Below, in pieces: positions 33,460 through 47,200 of a stretch of DNA of 64,000 bases. The stretch spans positions 15,412,660 through 15,476,659 of the forward strand of contig NC_087069.1 in the NCBI RefSeq assembly GCF_963678635.1. Direction: 5' to 3'. The notes beneath the pieces are model-generated. The model saw only the letters and a list, made by a program, of their open reading frames with translations, did not search any database and had not been told where the DNA came from. The stretch comes from Symsagittifera roscoffensis (Eukaryota > Xenacoelomorpha > Acoela > Convolutidae). Position numbers and translations under genes: made by a program. Position 1 is the stretch's first letter, and every line of letters starts with the position of its first letter.

Positions 33460-36400
33460 GCATGAACTACTTTTTGATATACTTTTCAGTTGTTACCACC
33501 GGCTTTATTTGCGTTTTGAAGAAACACTAAAAGATAATTTTATCATGAAAACAAATCTTTTGTATGATTGATTCGCAGAAAATTCTTCGATCGTAAATTT
33601 GCATACTCTTCGCAAGAATTTTTTAAATTGTAAAATAGACAAGTTTCAGGCTATTTTTGTTTCAAATTATATCGGCCATTTTGTCTAGCGGAATCATCGA
33701 ATCAGTTTGAGAAGCTCTGAGGTGTTGCTGTCTGCTATAGTTATACTTTGAACATTTATGAGTTTTGATTTCCCATTAGTATCGAATTATTGGCTTTTTC
33801 CCCTATTTTTTTTTAAACTATATGTTTCCTGACGTTGTCTGACTGTTATCAAAGTTGAACTACTTTTTGATATCAATTTCAGTCTTTACCACTAATAAAG
33901 ACGTTTTTTTTCGCGTTTTCAAGAAACTTGAAAGGAAGTTATATCATGAAAACAAATCTGTTGTTCTTTTGATTCGCAGAAATTTTCATGACATCGCGAG
34001 CTCTTTTCCTGATTTGAGGATTTATAAATACGCATGCTTATTCGCAAGAAATTTTTAAATTGTAAAACGGATAAGTTTCAGGGTATCTTTGTTTTGAATT
34101 ATATTGGCCATTTTGTTTAGCGGAATCATCCAATCAATTCGGGACAGCTCTGAGATGTTTCTGTCTGGTATAGTTATTTTTTGAATATCTTTTAGTTTTG
34201 ACTACCCACTGAAATCAAATTTTGGGCTTTTTTTCCTTTTTTCGTAAGACAAAAACTTTCCTTACATTGTCTGATTGTTATCAAAATTGGCATGCTGTAT
34301 GATTAAGCTATGGCAAACGTATATAGTCTTTTATCTTATTTATGTGAGGTAGGAAAAAGGATGAAAAAGACAAAATTTTAAATTTTGTATCTTTTTCTGC
34401 CGGCAAATTTATCATGGTATATCCCATGATATGTGGTTTGAAGGTCCGCTTGTTCAATGATATTTATTAAGTTAAATTAAATGAGAAGTTAAAATTGATA
34501 TAGGTTTTTGAAAATCACGGGTATAGCCTACCTTGAAGTACTTTTGATGATGGCACTGGAAGGCACCCTCTTGAAACGCCAAATGCCATTTGATATAATA
34601 AAATTCCTTCTTCAATTTTTTTTGGAAAAAATCACTTTTGTTTGTGCCATACGTTTTTTGCGCGATATCTCAAACGGTTGCTCAATAAAAAAGACTACTC
34701 TGCTTAGACTTTTTGGCTTGTTTATCTAGTTTTTATCATAATTTTATTCAATCAAGGCGATTTTTATTAGCAACTGTTGATTTTCAATAACTCAAAAGCA
34801 TAAAAAATTGTTCTTGCTGATAGAACTTCAAAAAGTAAAATGCTTTTTGAAAAATTCGGATAAAGCCTGCATTAAAGTATTTTTGATGACTTCCTAGCAT
34901 TGTTTGAAATTGAAATGCTTTTCGAAAAACTTGAATATAGCCTGCATTGCAGTAAGCTTGACGATGATACTAAAAGGCACCAGTGAGCGCCAAGTGGCAT
35001 TTCATGTAATCAAAATCCCTTCCCAATCTTTTTCAATCAGCACTGAGATATGGCCGTCGGCACTAGTCAAACTTTTTACAAATTTTTCCAAATTTATAAT
35101 CCCTTAATTTTGGATGAAATTTTTTTTTACAAAAGTAGCATAACATTGAACGTTCTCACTGATGGAATTTTTTAAGATTAGAAGAAACCGTATAAAATGT
35201 GCGTTGATTTAATGTTGATTATGGCTCTAAATGGTTTTTGACGTCATAAATTTCCCCTTTTTTTTAAAAAAAAAACATTCTATTTCTGATAATTTTTTGT
35301 TCGATATCAAAAATTGTTCTTCAATCAAAACAAATATTTTGGCTTAGTGTTTTGGCCTAAGTTTTCTGTTTTCACCAAGGTTTCAAGAATCCAATGCGAC
35401 ACTTAATAGTGTTTGCTGATTTTCAACATTTTCGACTGTCTGCTATAGTTATATTTTTTAAACATGTTTGAGTTTTGATTACTCATTAATATCGAAGTAT
35501 TGGATTTTTTTCTCTCTTTTTTTGTAACTTAAAATTTTCCTGACATTGTCTGATTGTTATCCAAAAATAACTATTGATTATATCAATTTCAGTCCCTACC
35601 ACTACTAATGACGTTTTTTTGGTTTTGAAGAAACATAAGAGAAAAATATATCATGGGAACAAATCACTTGTATTATTGATTGGCGGAAACTTTCATGACG
35701 ACGCGAGCTCTTTTCTTCATTTGACGATTCATAAATACGTATGCTTTTTGCAAGAATTTTTAAATTGTAAAACGGATAAGTTTCAGTGTATCTTTGTTTT
35801 GAATTATATTGGCAATCATCCAATCAATTCGGGACAGCTCTGAGATTTTGCTGTCTGCTATAGTTATTTTTTGAACATTTTTGAGTTTTGAATACCCATT
35901 ATTATCAAATTTTTGGCGTTTTTTATCTTTTCTTGTAAGAAAAAAGTTTTCCCTACATTGTCTGATTGATATCAAAATTGGCATGCGGCATAATTAGGCT
36001 ATGGCAAACTTATACGGTCTTGATACTCAACCTTGTGAAACCCCTAGTTACTCCATAAAATTTATATTTTTGTGAGGAAGGGAAAAGGAGGAAAAGAGCC
36101 TAAGTTTCAGATTTTTTATCTTTTTCTGCCAGCGAACTTATCTTGGTATATCTCAATGATTTTTATTACGTTTAAAAAAATGAGAAATTAAAATTGAGAT
36201 GTGTTTTGAAAATTACGGGTATTGCCTGCATTGAAGTAAATTTGATGATGACACTGGATGGCACCCTCGAAACGCCAATTTCCATTTGACGTAGTCAAAA
36301 TTCTTTTCCAAAATGTTTATTTTTGGAAAAAAAATCACATTTGTTTGAGCCATAAGTTTTTTTGTGCGATATCACAGCTCGAGGCTTAATAAAAAAGACT

Positions 36401-37500
36401 ACACTTCTTGACGATAACATTAAAAGGTACCAGTGAACGTCAAATGGCAATTGATGTAATCAAAATCCCTTCTCGATCCTTTTGAATCAGCACTGACATA
36501 TGGTTGTCGGCTCTATTCATACTTTTGAGCATTTTCAAAATTTGTAATCCCTTTATTTGGATTTCATTAAAACTTAAGTTGTTGGTTTTTACCAAAGTTT
36601 CAAGAACTCAACATTGTTTGCTGATTTTCATTAACGCAATAGCAGAAAAGTGGTTACTCAAGCTGATATAATTTTTGAAATTGAAATAAACTTTGCAAAA
36701 CCCGGATAAATTCTGCAGAGAAGTAACTTTGTTGATGGCACTAACAAACCAGTGATTCGCCAAATGGCTATTGAGCTAATCATTTCTTTTCAAATGTTTT
36801 GGAACAAACACATTGTTAGGTGCCATATTTTTTTGTGATATCAAAACCATTTTTCAATCAGGAACAAGGCATTAGCTTGAACGCATTTGGCCTAAATTTT
36901 TGGTTTAACCCACACTTTTGATAATTCATTGCGACGCTGAACATTTCCTGCTGATTTTCGTGAACGCAATATCATAAAACAGAACTTGTTTTCAACTGAA
37001 AAACACGTATATATTTTGCAGTGACTTAACTTTGATGATGGCACTAATAGATACCACACCAATGAAACGCTGAATGGCTTCTGGTGTAATCAAATTCCCT
37101 TTCTAGATATTAAAAAAAAAGATACTGTTTTTTTTGTGTCATACATTTTTTGTGCATTATCAAAAACCGTTGTTCAATCAGATCAAAGCGAATGTTTTGC
37201 TTGAAAGCGTCGGCGTAAATTTTTGGTTTGTTTATCATTGATATTGTTTCAATGCGACAATGATCCGCGACTGCGGATTTTCAATAACGAAGAAATTGCA
37301 AAAAAATTGATTATTCTTGCTGATCGAATTTTTTGAATTTGAAATGCGTTTGGAAAATCAAGATAAGCCAGCATTAAACTAAATTGTATGATGTCACTAA
37401 AAGATACCAGTGAAACGACAAATGGCTTTAGATGTAATCAAATTCCTCTCCCAATAACCTTTTATGCTATAATTTTGTTTTTTCGCGATATCAATCAAAA
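33460..37500. repeat. Long degenerate repeat array
   Basis: Two interleaved unit types occur. Type 1 (CTACTTTTTGATAT, TTTCAGT, TACCACT, AAGAAAC, AAACAAATC, GATTCGCAGAAA) is at about 33460, 33851 and 35565. Type 2 (GATGATGGCACTAAAAG, ACCAGTGAAACGCCAAATGG, GATGTAATCAAA) recurs at about 34545, 34955, 36240, 36405, 36725, 37025 and 37380. The spacing is irregular and copies are strongly diverged. No intact frame runs across the units, and no host exon was found. Confidence 0.6.
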
Positions 37501-38560
37501 ACATAAAACTTCTAAAGAGTAAAACATTCCAATCATCACACATCGTTGGCATCAACAACTCCAGTTCGCAGTTCAACTAGTTTTCAGCATCAACAGTGAC
37601 TACAACAATTTTAGCAGCTAGCGCCTTGAATAGTCCTATCATGACATACAACTTCAGGGACCAAGGTTTATCTACTAGAGTAATTTTCAACGATTAAAGC
37701 CTATTTAACGACTTTTAACCAAATAATTTACAGCCATCAATCGCCTCTCATTAAACCGAAAAACTTTGTGCTGCAAGAGTAACCCTACACCTTTGCCACC
37801 TCAAAATTCTCATGACAACACGATTTTAAGACTTTCTAAATCATCACCACGTTCAGTGAGTTCAACAGGTTTAACGGTAACCCATATGAGGTTCACTAAC
37901 GTAATCAAACTTTTTCACGCCAAGCAACCCTTTGGCGGCAAATATCAGGTTATACTATGACAACAAACCAACAGGATAACTTGCTCCTCAGAGACAATGG
38001 ATATGGTTTACATTTCGACACACCTGAACAAGTGGCGAACAGTTGTCATAACAGTTAACCGGCTTACATCTCACCCAATGAGAACTCAGGCAAAACAAAC
38101 TTCTATAGCTTCAAAGGATTCAAACTTCCGGATATCCGATTGTCTAAATATGATGGAAATCCTCTCGAATGGAATAACTAGTTTGCAACGGCACTTGGAA
38201 ATAATCCAAAAACAAGTACGGTCGAAAAAACAATGGGTTTGCGATTATGCTGCAATGTAGGGGCCAAATGTTTCATTGAAAGATTCGGTACAAAATACAG
38301 TCCGTACAGTCAAGCAATTGCCAAACTTACTCGAAAATTTGGAAACCCCAAGTTCACATCATCATCTTCTTTCCTCAAGCTACTCAAGGATATTGAAGGA
38401 CCTCATATGCGCTATGCAATTACCTTCGTGAAATATTCAGCTTTTCTTCGAAAGCTTGTTATCAACTTCCAGGCAAACAATTATGACGCAGATCTTGCGT
38501 CGAGCAACCTCTCACGAATAGCTCGGAATTAATTTCCTCCTGGTGTTATTATAATGGATT
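37501..38560 (+). mobile_element. BEL/Pao gag relic
   Basis: This is a fossil entry. The stretch 37.5-38.55 kb resembles, piece by piece, the gag-like region of the BEL/Pao remnant at 22.1-23.6 kb, including the segment with a Y-S/N-QAI and the ASSNLSRIAR-type end. Only the gag part is present. It is broken in several places, without LTRs, and old. Confidence 0.75.
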
Positions 38561-39135
38561 ATAATGAATTTTGAATAGATTATAATCAAATAAGTTTCGC
38601 CAACGGGTAATTATCATCGGTGAAAGTATAATCAATTATAATTGTTACATTTTTAACCATGAAAATCGGGTTCACGTGGAGGGTTGATTCAGGTTTGTGT
38701 GCGTTTTTTTTGGGAAAGTATGCAGGGGGTGCACGCGTTTAGGATAGGGTAAGGGCAAGAGGCGAGAAAGTAGGTGTGGTGGAAGTTAGTGTGAATTATT
38801 TAAAGGAAAAGGATATAGGTAGAAAACACTACAATTTTGTGCTGTTGACAAATTTAGCACAGTTTAGCGATTGAAATTTTCAAGTTTTGAATGTTTGATG
38901 ACAATGTTTTGAGTAATTCAGGCTCTTACTTATAAAAATCTATCATAATCCCTTACAGTCTTCCAAAATATTATAACCCATTACAATCTAATATAATCCG
39001 TTAGAACCCATTATATTCGATTATAATGGATTGAAAAGATTTCTACTGTTTCTGCTCTATAATCGATTAGATTAGTACACCAATTTAATCAATTATTTTA
39101 AAATTTCATGATAGTCATTATAATCCAAGGAACCT
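38561..39135. repeat. TTATAATC-rich repeat block
   Basis: GATTATAATGGATTATAAT-type palindromic units occur at both ends (38549-38640 and 38935-39130), flanking a G-rich centre (38690-38790). It is related to 41406-42291, 55570-57093 and 58190-58700. Confidence 0.6.
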
Positions 39136-40136
39136 CATTACGGGATCATGCATTCAGCAACAATTAAACAAGAATCAATAAAAAAGGGAGAAAGAGGAAA
39201 AGATCCGCATCATGAAATAATGAATATAAAATGCTTAAGAAAATTTTTAAAAAAACCAAGAAAATACGGAAAATTTTCCATTTTTTATGCAGTTTTTGCT
39301 TTTTTGTATTTTTGTTTAAAATTGACTGCAGTTTTCTGCAATTATAATTATTAAATTCGCAGATGAAGGTTTTGCGTGCTGCATAATTGGATGACTGCCG
39401 TTATTTGCTCCAGAAGACAATTTGGGCTATTAAAATCGAGTGTGACTGATTCATTCATAGAACTTAAATTAAGCACGTGTAGTTGCCGACTACTTTTAAT
39501 CGATGCAAACTCTGCCGTGGTCTCTGATATCTTATCGTTGAGTCAAAAGAAGTCTAGGTTCTTTTTCCTTTTTATCCCCAATTCGCATAAGCATCAATTT
39601 CAGGGTGTAACGAGTGGTTTTACAAGGTTGAGTATGAGGACCAAATATGTTTGTCTTGGCCTAATTAGTCCAGATGCCAAACTTTAAAACAACCCGACAA
39701 TGTGAACAGAAAAATTACTCTTAAAAATTTTTGTAGGTGGGGGAAAAGTAAAAAGAGCCGAAGTCTATATTACGCGCTACTTTGTATTGTGCAGAATTAT
39801 CAAAACTCTTTACTCTTCTGCTGAGCAGAGCAGAGCAGCTTATACATTTTCCATATTCTCATTGTAAATTATTAATTCTGATCAATTTAGGGTCCCCTTT
39901 TGGTTGCTTTCGTTTTATTGTCCCTAAATTTACGTTTCTCAGCGGCCTATCATAATAAAAACACAGGTAAAAATGCCGTTTTAGTTTATCAGCAAATTTG
40001 ATTAAAAAATAACCAGGACGTCTTAAAATAGATTTTTGGGACTCTATTTCAACTAAATCAAGGGTTTTATTTTGTGTTCACAAACTATAACTTTCAAAAA
40101 AAATTTAATTGTTTTTGTGAAACGCAAAATTAATAG
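39136..40136. other. Gene-free interval
   Basis: Short frames are present but none shows family features or splice-site context. Confidence 0.4.
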
Positions 40137-40880
40137 CCCGTGTTGACCAAGAATGTTTATCATACAATTCTCAAAATTGGGAAATTTCTTTTCCTACAAA
40201 TCCATACGTACAAAAAATTGCATGAAATCTCTATAATAAACATTTTCCCAAAAATGGAAATTGTGTGATAGGTGTTTTTTCCATAAACTAAAAAGTTGTT
40301 TTTTGTTTCTAATTATATTTTCAGAAAAAATTTGGGTTCTGTTTGCAACCGAACACAAGTGACAAAGATCTTGGTTACCCAAAGCACCAAAGGTTGGACG
40401 GTCTTGCATTTACAATGCATAGAAAATGACCTGAATTGTCTTCGAGCTGTCTTTCACAAATGATATTAAAAAAGTAACAAACTTTTAATATTTGGCAAAA
40501 TTTTTCAATGATAATTATTTTAAATTTTTGACTATTCAAATTATCGGACATTGATCAAGCATATATAAACATGCCATACAAAAGAAATAGGAATTTTCAG
40601 AAAAATTATTTTTTGCATGCAAAAAACAAGTTTCGAAAAATGTTTGTTTGCGTACAAAATTCGATTTGCGGTTGAAAAAAATTTGCGGCAAATTTTTAAA
40701 ATTACTTTTAAAAGATTTTGTGACGCCATCAAAAAATTGCCAGTCATACAATTTCCATATATGGAAATTTTTATGGCAAGCATTTTCTCCACCAACTTGA
40801 TGTATGGAATTGTATGATAATGATTTTTGTTGTATGGAATTTTATGATAAGCATTTTCGGTGTAGGGAGGTCAACCCGGG
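40137..40880. mobile_element. TIR element of the CArG-palindrome family
   Basis: A 744-bp element begins CCCGTGTTGACC and ends GGTCAACCCGGG. It contains CCATATATGG at 40755-40764 inside a larger palindrome of CATACAATTTCC type, and the TTGGACGGTCTTG block shared with 13.65 kb and 48.55 kb. It has no coding capacity, so it is non-autonomous. Confidence 0.75.
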
Positions 40881-41405
40881 AGGGCTGTTATTGCATCTAA
40901 ACAAAACATATTGCTTGTAACGGATGTTTTTTGATAACCATATTGTGTTTCTAGAAAATTTATGGCGCTAAATAAAGGTGGTGGGTTGGACAATGGTAAA
41001 TGCAAAAAGTTATTAGGCAACAGTTTAGAAAATGCTGACTCTCAATTACGATTGAGAAATTCACATTGTGCCCCATATTTGAAAGTTTGAAATTCATCTA
41101 TCACTAAATTCATAAAAAAACACATTGCGTTAAAATTTTGGGTCAGGAATATAGAATCAAGAAAAGTACTTCTATGAGAAATAAAGAACGATATCATTCA
41201 ATACGATATCTTTATCCGTTTTACCGAGTTTTAAGGCGCCTGCTGTAAATGCTCATCGGAAATGAAATTCAGGGACGGGCGAAAACTGTTTTTCATTATC
41301 CAGTTTAAATTAAACTTGAAAAAAGAAATTGAAATATAGCTACCTTTATAACAATTTAGAAAAAAAAAACATTGTTTTTACAGATCTTTTTGAAAACTAT
41401 TCTAG
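40881..41405. other. Gene-free interval
   Basis: Nothing recognised. Confidence 0.4.
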
Positions 41406-42291
41406 CCCGCACACAGTAAAAAGAGAAAACAATCGATTATGTTATAATTATAGTCATACCTTTAGCAAGTTTCTAATTAATTATTAGCGCCAAAATTAGA
41501 TTTTTAAACGATTTATAATCTATTATACTGATATTATTTTTGGTGACATTTTAATAAAATATAATCAATTATAATTGATTAAATTGTTCCGAAAATCTCT
41601 TATAATCTATTATAATAGATTATATTCCCTTTTTCATTCAAAATAATTTCTCACAAAAAAATCAATTATAATGGATTTTAATTTAACTTTTCTGCATGAA
41701 AAAACAGTAAAAATCAAATTTAATGTAAGTTAAGCTATAAGCAGGGGCGGATCTAGGACTTTCTCGGAGGGAAGGGGCGGGTTTTCCAAAAAATTCGAAA
41801 ATTTTGTCGACCTTTTATTTAGGTTGACCAAATTGATTTTCTGAGCTCTCTTAACTCACTACAAAGAAATCATTTTGATCATATTTTCTGTACCATACGC
41901 AAAATTATGAAAAAAAAAAACAGGCCAAAAAAGGCGTTCTTAGACAATTTTTGGAAAATTCTGAAACCGCCCCTGGCTATAAGTACAAAATTACAGTTTC
42001 TTTTAGTTTGGTAACCAACTGAAAATAACATAAAACAAAACAAAAAACAGAAAAAATTAAAGCGATGACAATTGTTGAATGATAATGGATTATAATTTAT
42101 AAGAATTTTTTAAAAAAAATAATCGATTATAATCGATTATAAACGACTTTATTGATTTTTATTGTTTCGAAAAATTGTAACGTTATAATCAGGTTTTGAT
42201 CAAGTATACTCAATTCTTTTTTTGAAATTTATGGAGACTGACAATAAAGACCCATTGTAATCTACTATTTTCTATTTTTACTGAGTGCGGG
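41406..42291. mobile_element. TIR element rich in TTATAATC/GATTATAA
   Basis: The inverted ends are CCCGCACACAGTAAAAA (41406) and, complemented, CCCGCACTCAGTAAAAA (ending 42291). The interior is built of palindromic ATAATCGATTATAATC segments, and a hAT-type MITE (41742-41975) is inserted in it. No frame of note, so it is a non-autonomous DNA transposon of undetermined superfamily. Confidence 0.75.
41742..41975. mobile_element. hAT-type MITE with perfect 8-bp target duplication
   Basis: The ends are CAGGGGCGGATCTAGG and, complemented, CAGGGGCGG. GCTATAAG flanks both sides exactly (41734-41741 and 41976-41983). The length of 234 bp makes it the shortest copy in the window. Confidence 0.9.
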
Positions 42292-42612
42292 AGTTTATAT
42301 GCCAATTCGTGATACGGTTTCAATGATTCAATCAAGTAGAAGTAAATTAACATTTCTATGTACACACACACACATACACACACTTTGTGAATTAATAAAA
42401 ATCAGATAAAACATCCAAGCTTTCAAGCTTTTTTTTAATGTTTAAAAAAAAACAGATAAAACAGTCAGGCTTTAAAAGTTCAGTAGTTAAAATATCATAA
42501 TTTCTAAAGTTTCGGAAACAAAAAACTATATTTTTGAGCCACAGTAGATTCATTGTATAAATAAGAAGTCAAGTATTTATTAAGGTGTTCTGTACGCTCC
42601 GGCAAACGTTTT

Positions 42613-43151
42613 TAATCCGACTTTCGATACGAAATTAACGGAATATTTGTGCTCGGGGTGGGTTTTTTTTTCTTCAGACAAATTTCGACTTTTTAACTAG
42701 CCATTTTTGACGGAATTTTTTTTATCATTCGAAAGCCATTGTTGTCTTGAGCTTAAATTTGAAAAGATATTTCACCTGTGATCTTTTTGCGTAAAGTTAT
42801 GAGGGTTTAAAGATTGCCATTTTGGCCATTTTGACCAATTTGGGACAATTAACGCGCGATATCATTCGCGCTATTAACGCGTAAGCGGAGATTTAATCCG
42901 TCTTATAAATCGTTTCAAATTGGTTGAACGAAGCTTAGTTGCCATAATTGATTTGTTACAAGGAACGAAATCTATCTTTTTGTACTTTATATGGCGTGTG
43001 GGTGGATGATTTTTATAAAAAATTTCAAATTAAGAAAAAACGTTTTCATTTTATTCTATTTCATTAAATTTTTTACGCTATTACTGCTGCTCCGTAAACC
43101 TTAAAAGGCAGTCGGAACATTCAGGGCTTCGCCCTGATACGAGCAGTCTTG
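42613..43151 (+). mobile_element. Helentron-like non-autonomous repeat, copy 1
   Basis: It shares the family features. These are a 5' hairpin CTTTCGATACGAAA, subterminal GTCGGAAC complementary to the usual 5' GTTCCGAC (eroded here), a 3' hairpin TCAGGGCTTCGCCCTGA, and the 3' end GAGCAGTCTTG followed by T. No coding capacity. Confidence 0.7.
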
Positions 43152-43747
43152 TTTTTCTTTCGGTTGTTTTGAAATAGATTGCCAATAGTTTTTGGTATCA
43201 GAAATGCTCATGTTAATACAATTTGTGCTAAGGATTTCGTTCATTTTGAAGAATTTTATAGGAAAAGTCTTTTGATAAAATGCGACTTCATAGTTTTCGC
43301 TGTGACTTAAAACACAACTTCGGTTAGTCATATCACGTAAACTGACTCTAGCAAATTAAAAATCAATCTCTTCTAAAGCAAATTCTGGCGAATTTTGATG
43401 CACAATTAATTGTATGCCGCATGTATAAAGACTGATGTAGGTTTTTTTTCCAATTTAGTTTGTTAGTTTTGAGCAATGTCCGGAAATTGCCCTTTTTCGT
43501 CATTACCATTCCAAGGACCATTGTGTAAGACAAGCTAGTTGTAGGATTTCAGAGAATTCAGATATTTTCAAGTTTATTAGTCTTTCGGCTCTTTTCCACT
43601 TCCCCCCCCCACCTTTCAAAATATCGATTTTTATGTTTGTTTTACGTGTTATTACGGCTAAATGCGTGACGTTACGCTGTAAAGTATGAAGAACAAATCT
43701 GTTCATAATTGTCAATTTGTTCACCATGCCAATTTTCGGTTACATGT
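43152..43747. other. Gene-free interval
   Basis: AT-rich with a run of ten C near 43604-43613. Nothing else was recognised. Confidence 0.4.
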
Positions 43748-43948
43748 CAGTATTTAGACAGCCGCGTATTCATACTGGTCAGTATTTAGACAAATACTGT
43801 TTCAACCAATCAGAATCGAGACAAAGAAGAAATTAATAAATAATTATTATTTATTTTGGATTATTTATGTTTTTTCTCAATTCTGGTTGGTTCATAGAGT
43901 ATTTGTCTAAATACTGACCAGTATGAATACGCGGCTGTCTAAATACTG
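43748..43948. repeat. 201-bp fold-back MITE
   Basis: Arms of about 55-60 bases, beginning CAGTATTTAGACAGCCGCG and ending with its exact complement, enclose an AT-rich loop. Within each arm CAGTATTTAGACA occurs twice. No convincing target duplication. Confidence 0.8.
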
Positions 43949-44285
43949 GCTGCACTCCCAATTTTCATTGCATTTATCAACGTTAAATAAGGTTTTCAAA
44001 AATGAATTTGAAGGGTGGGAACTGGAAAAGAGCCAGTCTTTCGAATAACAACTAAAAATTTCACAGGATCCCAGCAAATATTTGAAAACCTAATCTGGAA
44101 CAAGCTTTACTTATATGAAAACTTTAATGAGGCGACATCTCGTCAAAACAACATCTCGTTTGTTTTAAATGAGGAACAATTCGCACCAGGCAGAAATATG
44201 GATTAGGTGGTACTTGGCAATAATAAATTGTGCTGCAAAGGCTAATTCTTGCGCATTAATCTTTAGGTGTCGAATGTATGCACAA

Positions 44286-47200
44286 CCCGGGTTGACCTCC
44301 ATACACCGAAAATGCTTATCAAACAATTCCATACATCAAGTGTGTGGGAAAATGCTTGTCGTACAATTTTCATACAATTTCTAAAAATGGTTGAAAACTG
44401 GTATAAACTCTTTTCTGTGGCTGTTTGATTCTAATAAAACAATCTGGTAATAAAAAACTGAGGTTTTCGTTTTTTGAAAAAAGCGCTTATCATACAATTC
44501 CCATATATGGAAATTGTATGACTGGCATTTTTTTGATGGCGACACAAAAAATTTTGAAAATTTGGCCCAAATTTTTTTTTTTCAAGCGCAAATCGATTTT
44601 CGTACGCAAACAAACGTTTTTTTTTCGAAAAAAAATTTTTGCATGCAAAATTTAATATTTTGTGTGCATAACGTAGTCCTGGATACGATAAAATTGGCTT
44701 TTACTTTCTTTTCACTTAATTTTTTTTTCAATAACCTTGAAAATTCCTTTTTCTTTTGTATGGGGTGTTAATGTACGCCTTGATCAATGTCTGATAAATT
44801 GAAAATTTATAAAATTTAATATAATCATCATTAATAAGTTTTGCCAAAAAAAAAACACTTTTGGTCAACCCGAGTAACTGAAGGCTCAACACCTTTCTTA
44901 ACGGAAAAAGGAGAAAAGAAAACTGTTAGTAAATTGAAGAAATTGTTTGAAAAAACTTCAACTGGACGACTGCACATAAATAATTTTTGAAAAAAATCAC
45001 AGATGCTGTAGCGACTATTTCATTTTTTCATTAAAATAGTCCGACTAGGGACACGAATAAAAAACGATGCGAGCTATAATGGGTTAGGAGCCACATTAGA
45101 ACATATAAGGGACTTTGTTTGCATCGTGATAACAAAATATTCAAGAAAAATTAGACTCCACTAACAAGCTAGCCATCTGAGCACTAGTATGGGCAACCAA
45201 TAGATTCAAACACTGGCTGTCAGTGCAAATTTTTACGATTGCTATGGATCATCAGGCCCTACTGTCCGCTTCAGGGACGAATAGGGCCCACGAAGATTGC
45301 CTGTCAAGCTTGAATAGGTGGGCAGATCCTTTTTTTGCCTTTCCAGTTTAAAATCACACTTTTACCCGGAATAGATACAGGTATCATATATTAAGTTTTT
45401 AGGACCCGTCAGGCGAACTTTTGGACAAAACAGACTTGACAAAAATTGTAGTCGGATCGATTAATTGGTTTTACGAAGCGCTAGCCCGGGTTGACCTCCA
45501 TACACCGAAAATCCTTATCATAGAATTCCATACATCAAGTGTGTCGAAAAATGCTTGTCGTACAATTTTAATACGATTTCTAAAAATGGTTGAAAACTGG
45601 TATAAACTTATTTCTGTGGCTGTTTGATTCTAATAAAAACAGTCTGGTGATAAAAAAAACTGAGGTTTTCGTTTTTTGAAAAAACTGCTTATCATACAAT
45701 TCCCATATATGGAAATTGTATGACTGGCATTTTTTTGATGGCGACACAAAAAATTTTGAAAATTTGGCCCAAAATTTTTTTTTCGAGCGCAAATCGATTT
45801 TCGTACGCAAACAAACGTTTTTTTTCGAAAAAAAATTTTTGCATGCAAAATTTAATATTTTGTGTGCATAACGTAGTCCTGGATACGATAAAATTGGCTT
45901 TTACTTTCTTTTCACTTAATTTTTTTTTCAATAACCTTGAAAATTCCTTTTTCTTTTGTATGGGGTGTTAATGTACGCCTTGATCAATGTCTGATAAATT
46001 GAAAATTTATAAAATTTAATATAATCATCATTAATAAGTTTTGCCAAAAAAAAAAAAACTTTTGGTCAACCCGGGTAACTGAAGGCTCAACACCTTTCTT
46101 AACGGAAAAAGGAGAAAAGAAAACTGTTAGTAAATTGAAGAAATTGTTTGAAAAAACTTCAACTGGACGACTGCACATAAATAATTTCTGAAAAAAAAAT
46201 CACAGATGCTGTAGCTACTATTTCATTTTTTCAATAAAATTGTCCGACTAGGGACACACGAATAAAAAACGATGCGAGCTATAATGGGTTAGGAGCCACG
46301 TTAGAACATATAAGGGACTTTGTTTGCATCGTGATAACAAAATCTTCAAGAAAAATTAGACTCCACTAACAAGCTAGCCATCTGAGCACTAGTATGGGCA
46401 ACCAATAGATTCAAACACTGGCTGTCAGTGCAAAATTTTACGATTGCTATGGATCATCAGGCCCTACTGTCCGCTTCAGGGACAAAAAGGGCCCACGAAG
46501 ATTGCCTGTCAAGCTTGAATAGGTGGGCAGATCCTTTTTTTGCCTTTCCAGTTTAAAATCACACTTTTACCCGGAATAGATACAGGTATCATATATTACG
46601 TTTTTAGGACCCGTCAGGCGAACGTTTGGACAAAACAGACTTGACAAAAAATTGTAGTCGGATCGATTAATTGGTTTTACGAAGCGCTAGCCCGGGTTCA
46701 CCTCCATACACCGAAAATCCTTATCATAGAATTCCATACATCAAGTGTGTCGAAAAATGCTTGTCATACAATTTTCATACAATTTCTAAAAATGGTTGAA
46801 AACTGGTATAAACTTATTTCTGTGGCTGTTTGATTCTAATTAAAACAGTCTGGTGATTAAAAAAATGAGGTTTTCGTTTTTTGAAAAAACTGCTTATCAT
46901 ACAATTCCCATATATGGAAATTGTATGACTGGCATTTTTTTGATGGCGACACAAAAAATTTTGAAAATTTGGCCAAAATTTTTTTTTTCAAGCGCAAATC
47001 GATTTTCGTACGCAAACAAACTTTTTTTTCGAAAAAAATTTTTGCATGCAAAATTTAATATTTTGTGTGCATAACGTAGTCCTGGATACGATAAAATTGG
47101 CTTTTACTTTCTTTTCACTTAATTTTTTTTCAATAACCTTGAAAATTCCTTTTTCTTTTGTATGGGGTGTTAATGTACGCCTTGATCAATGTCTGATAAA

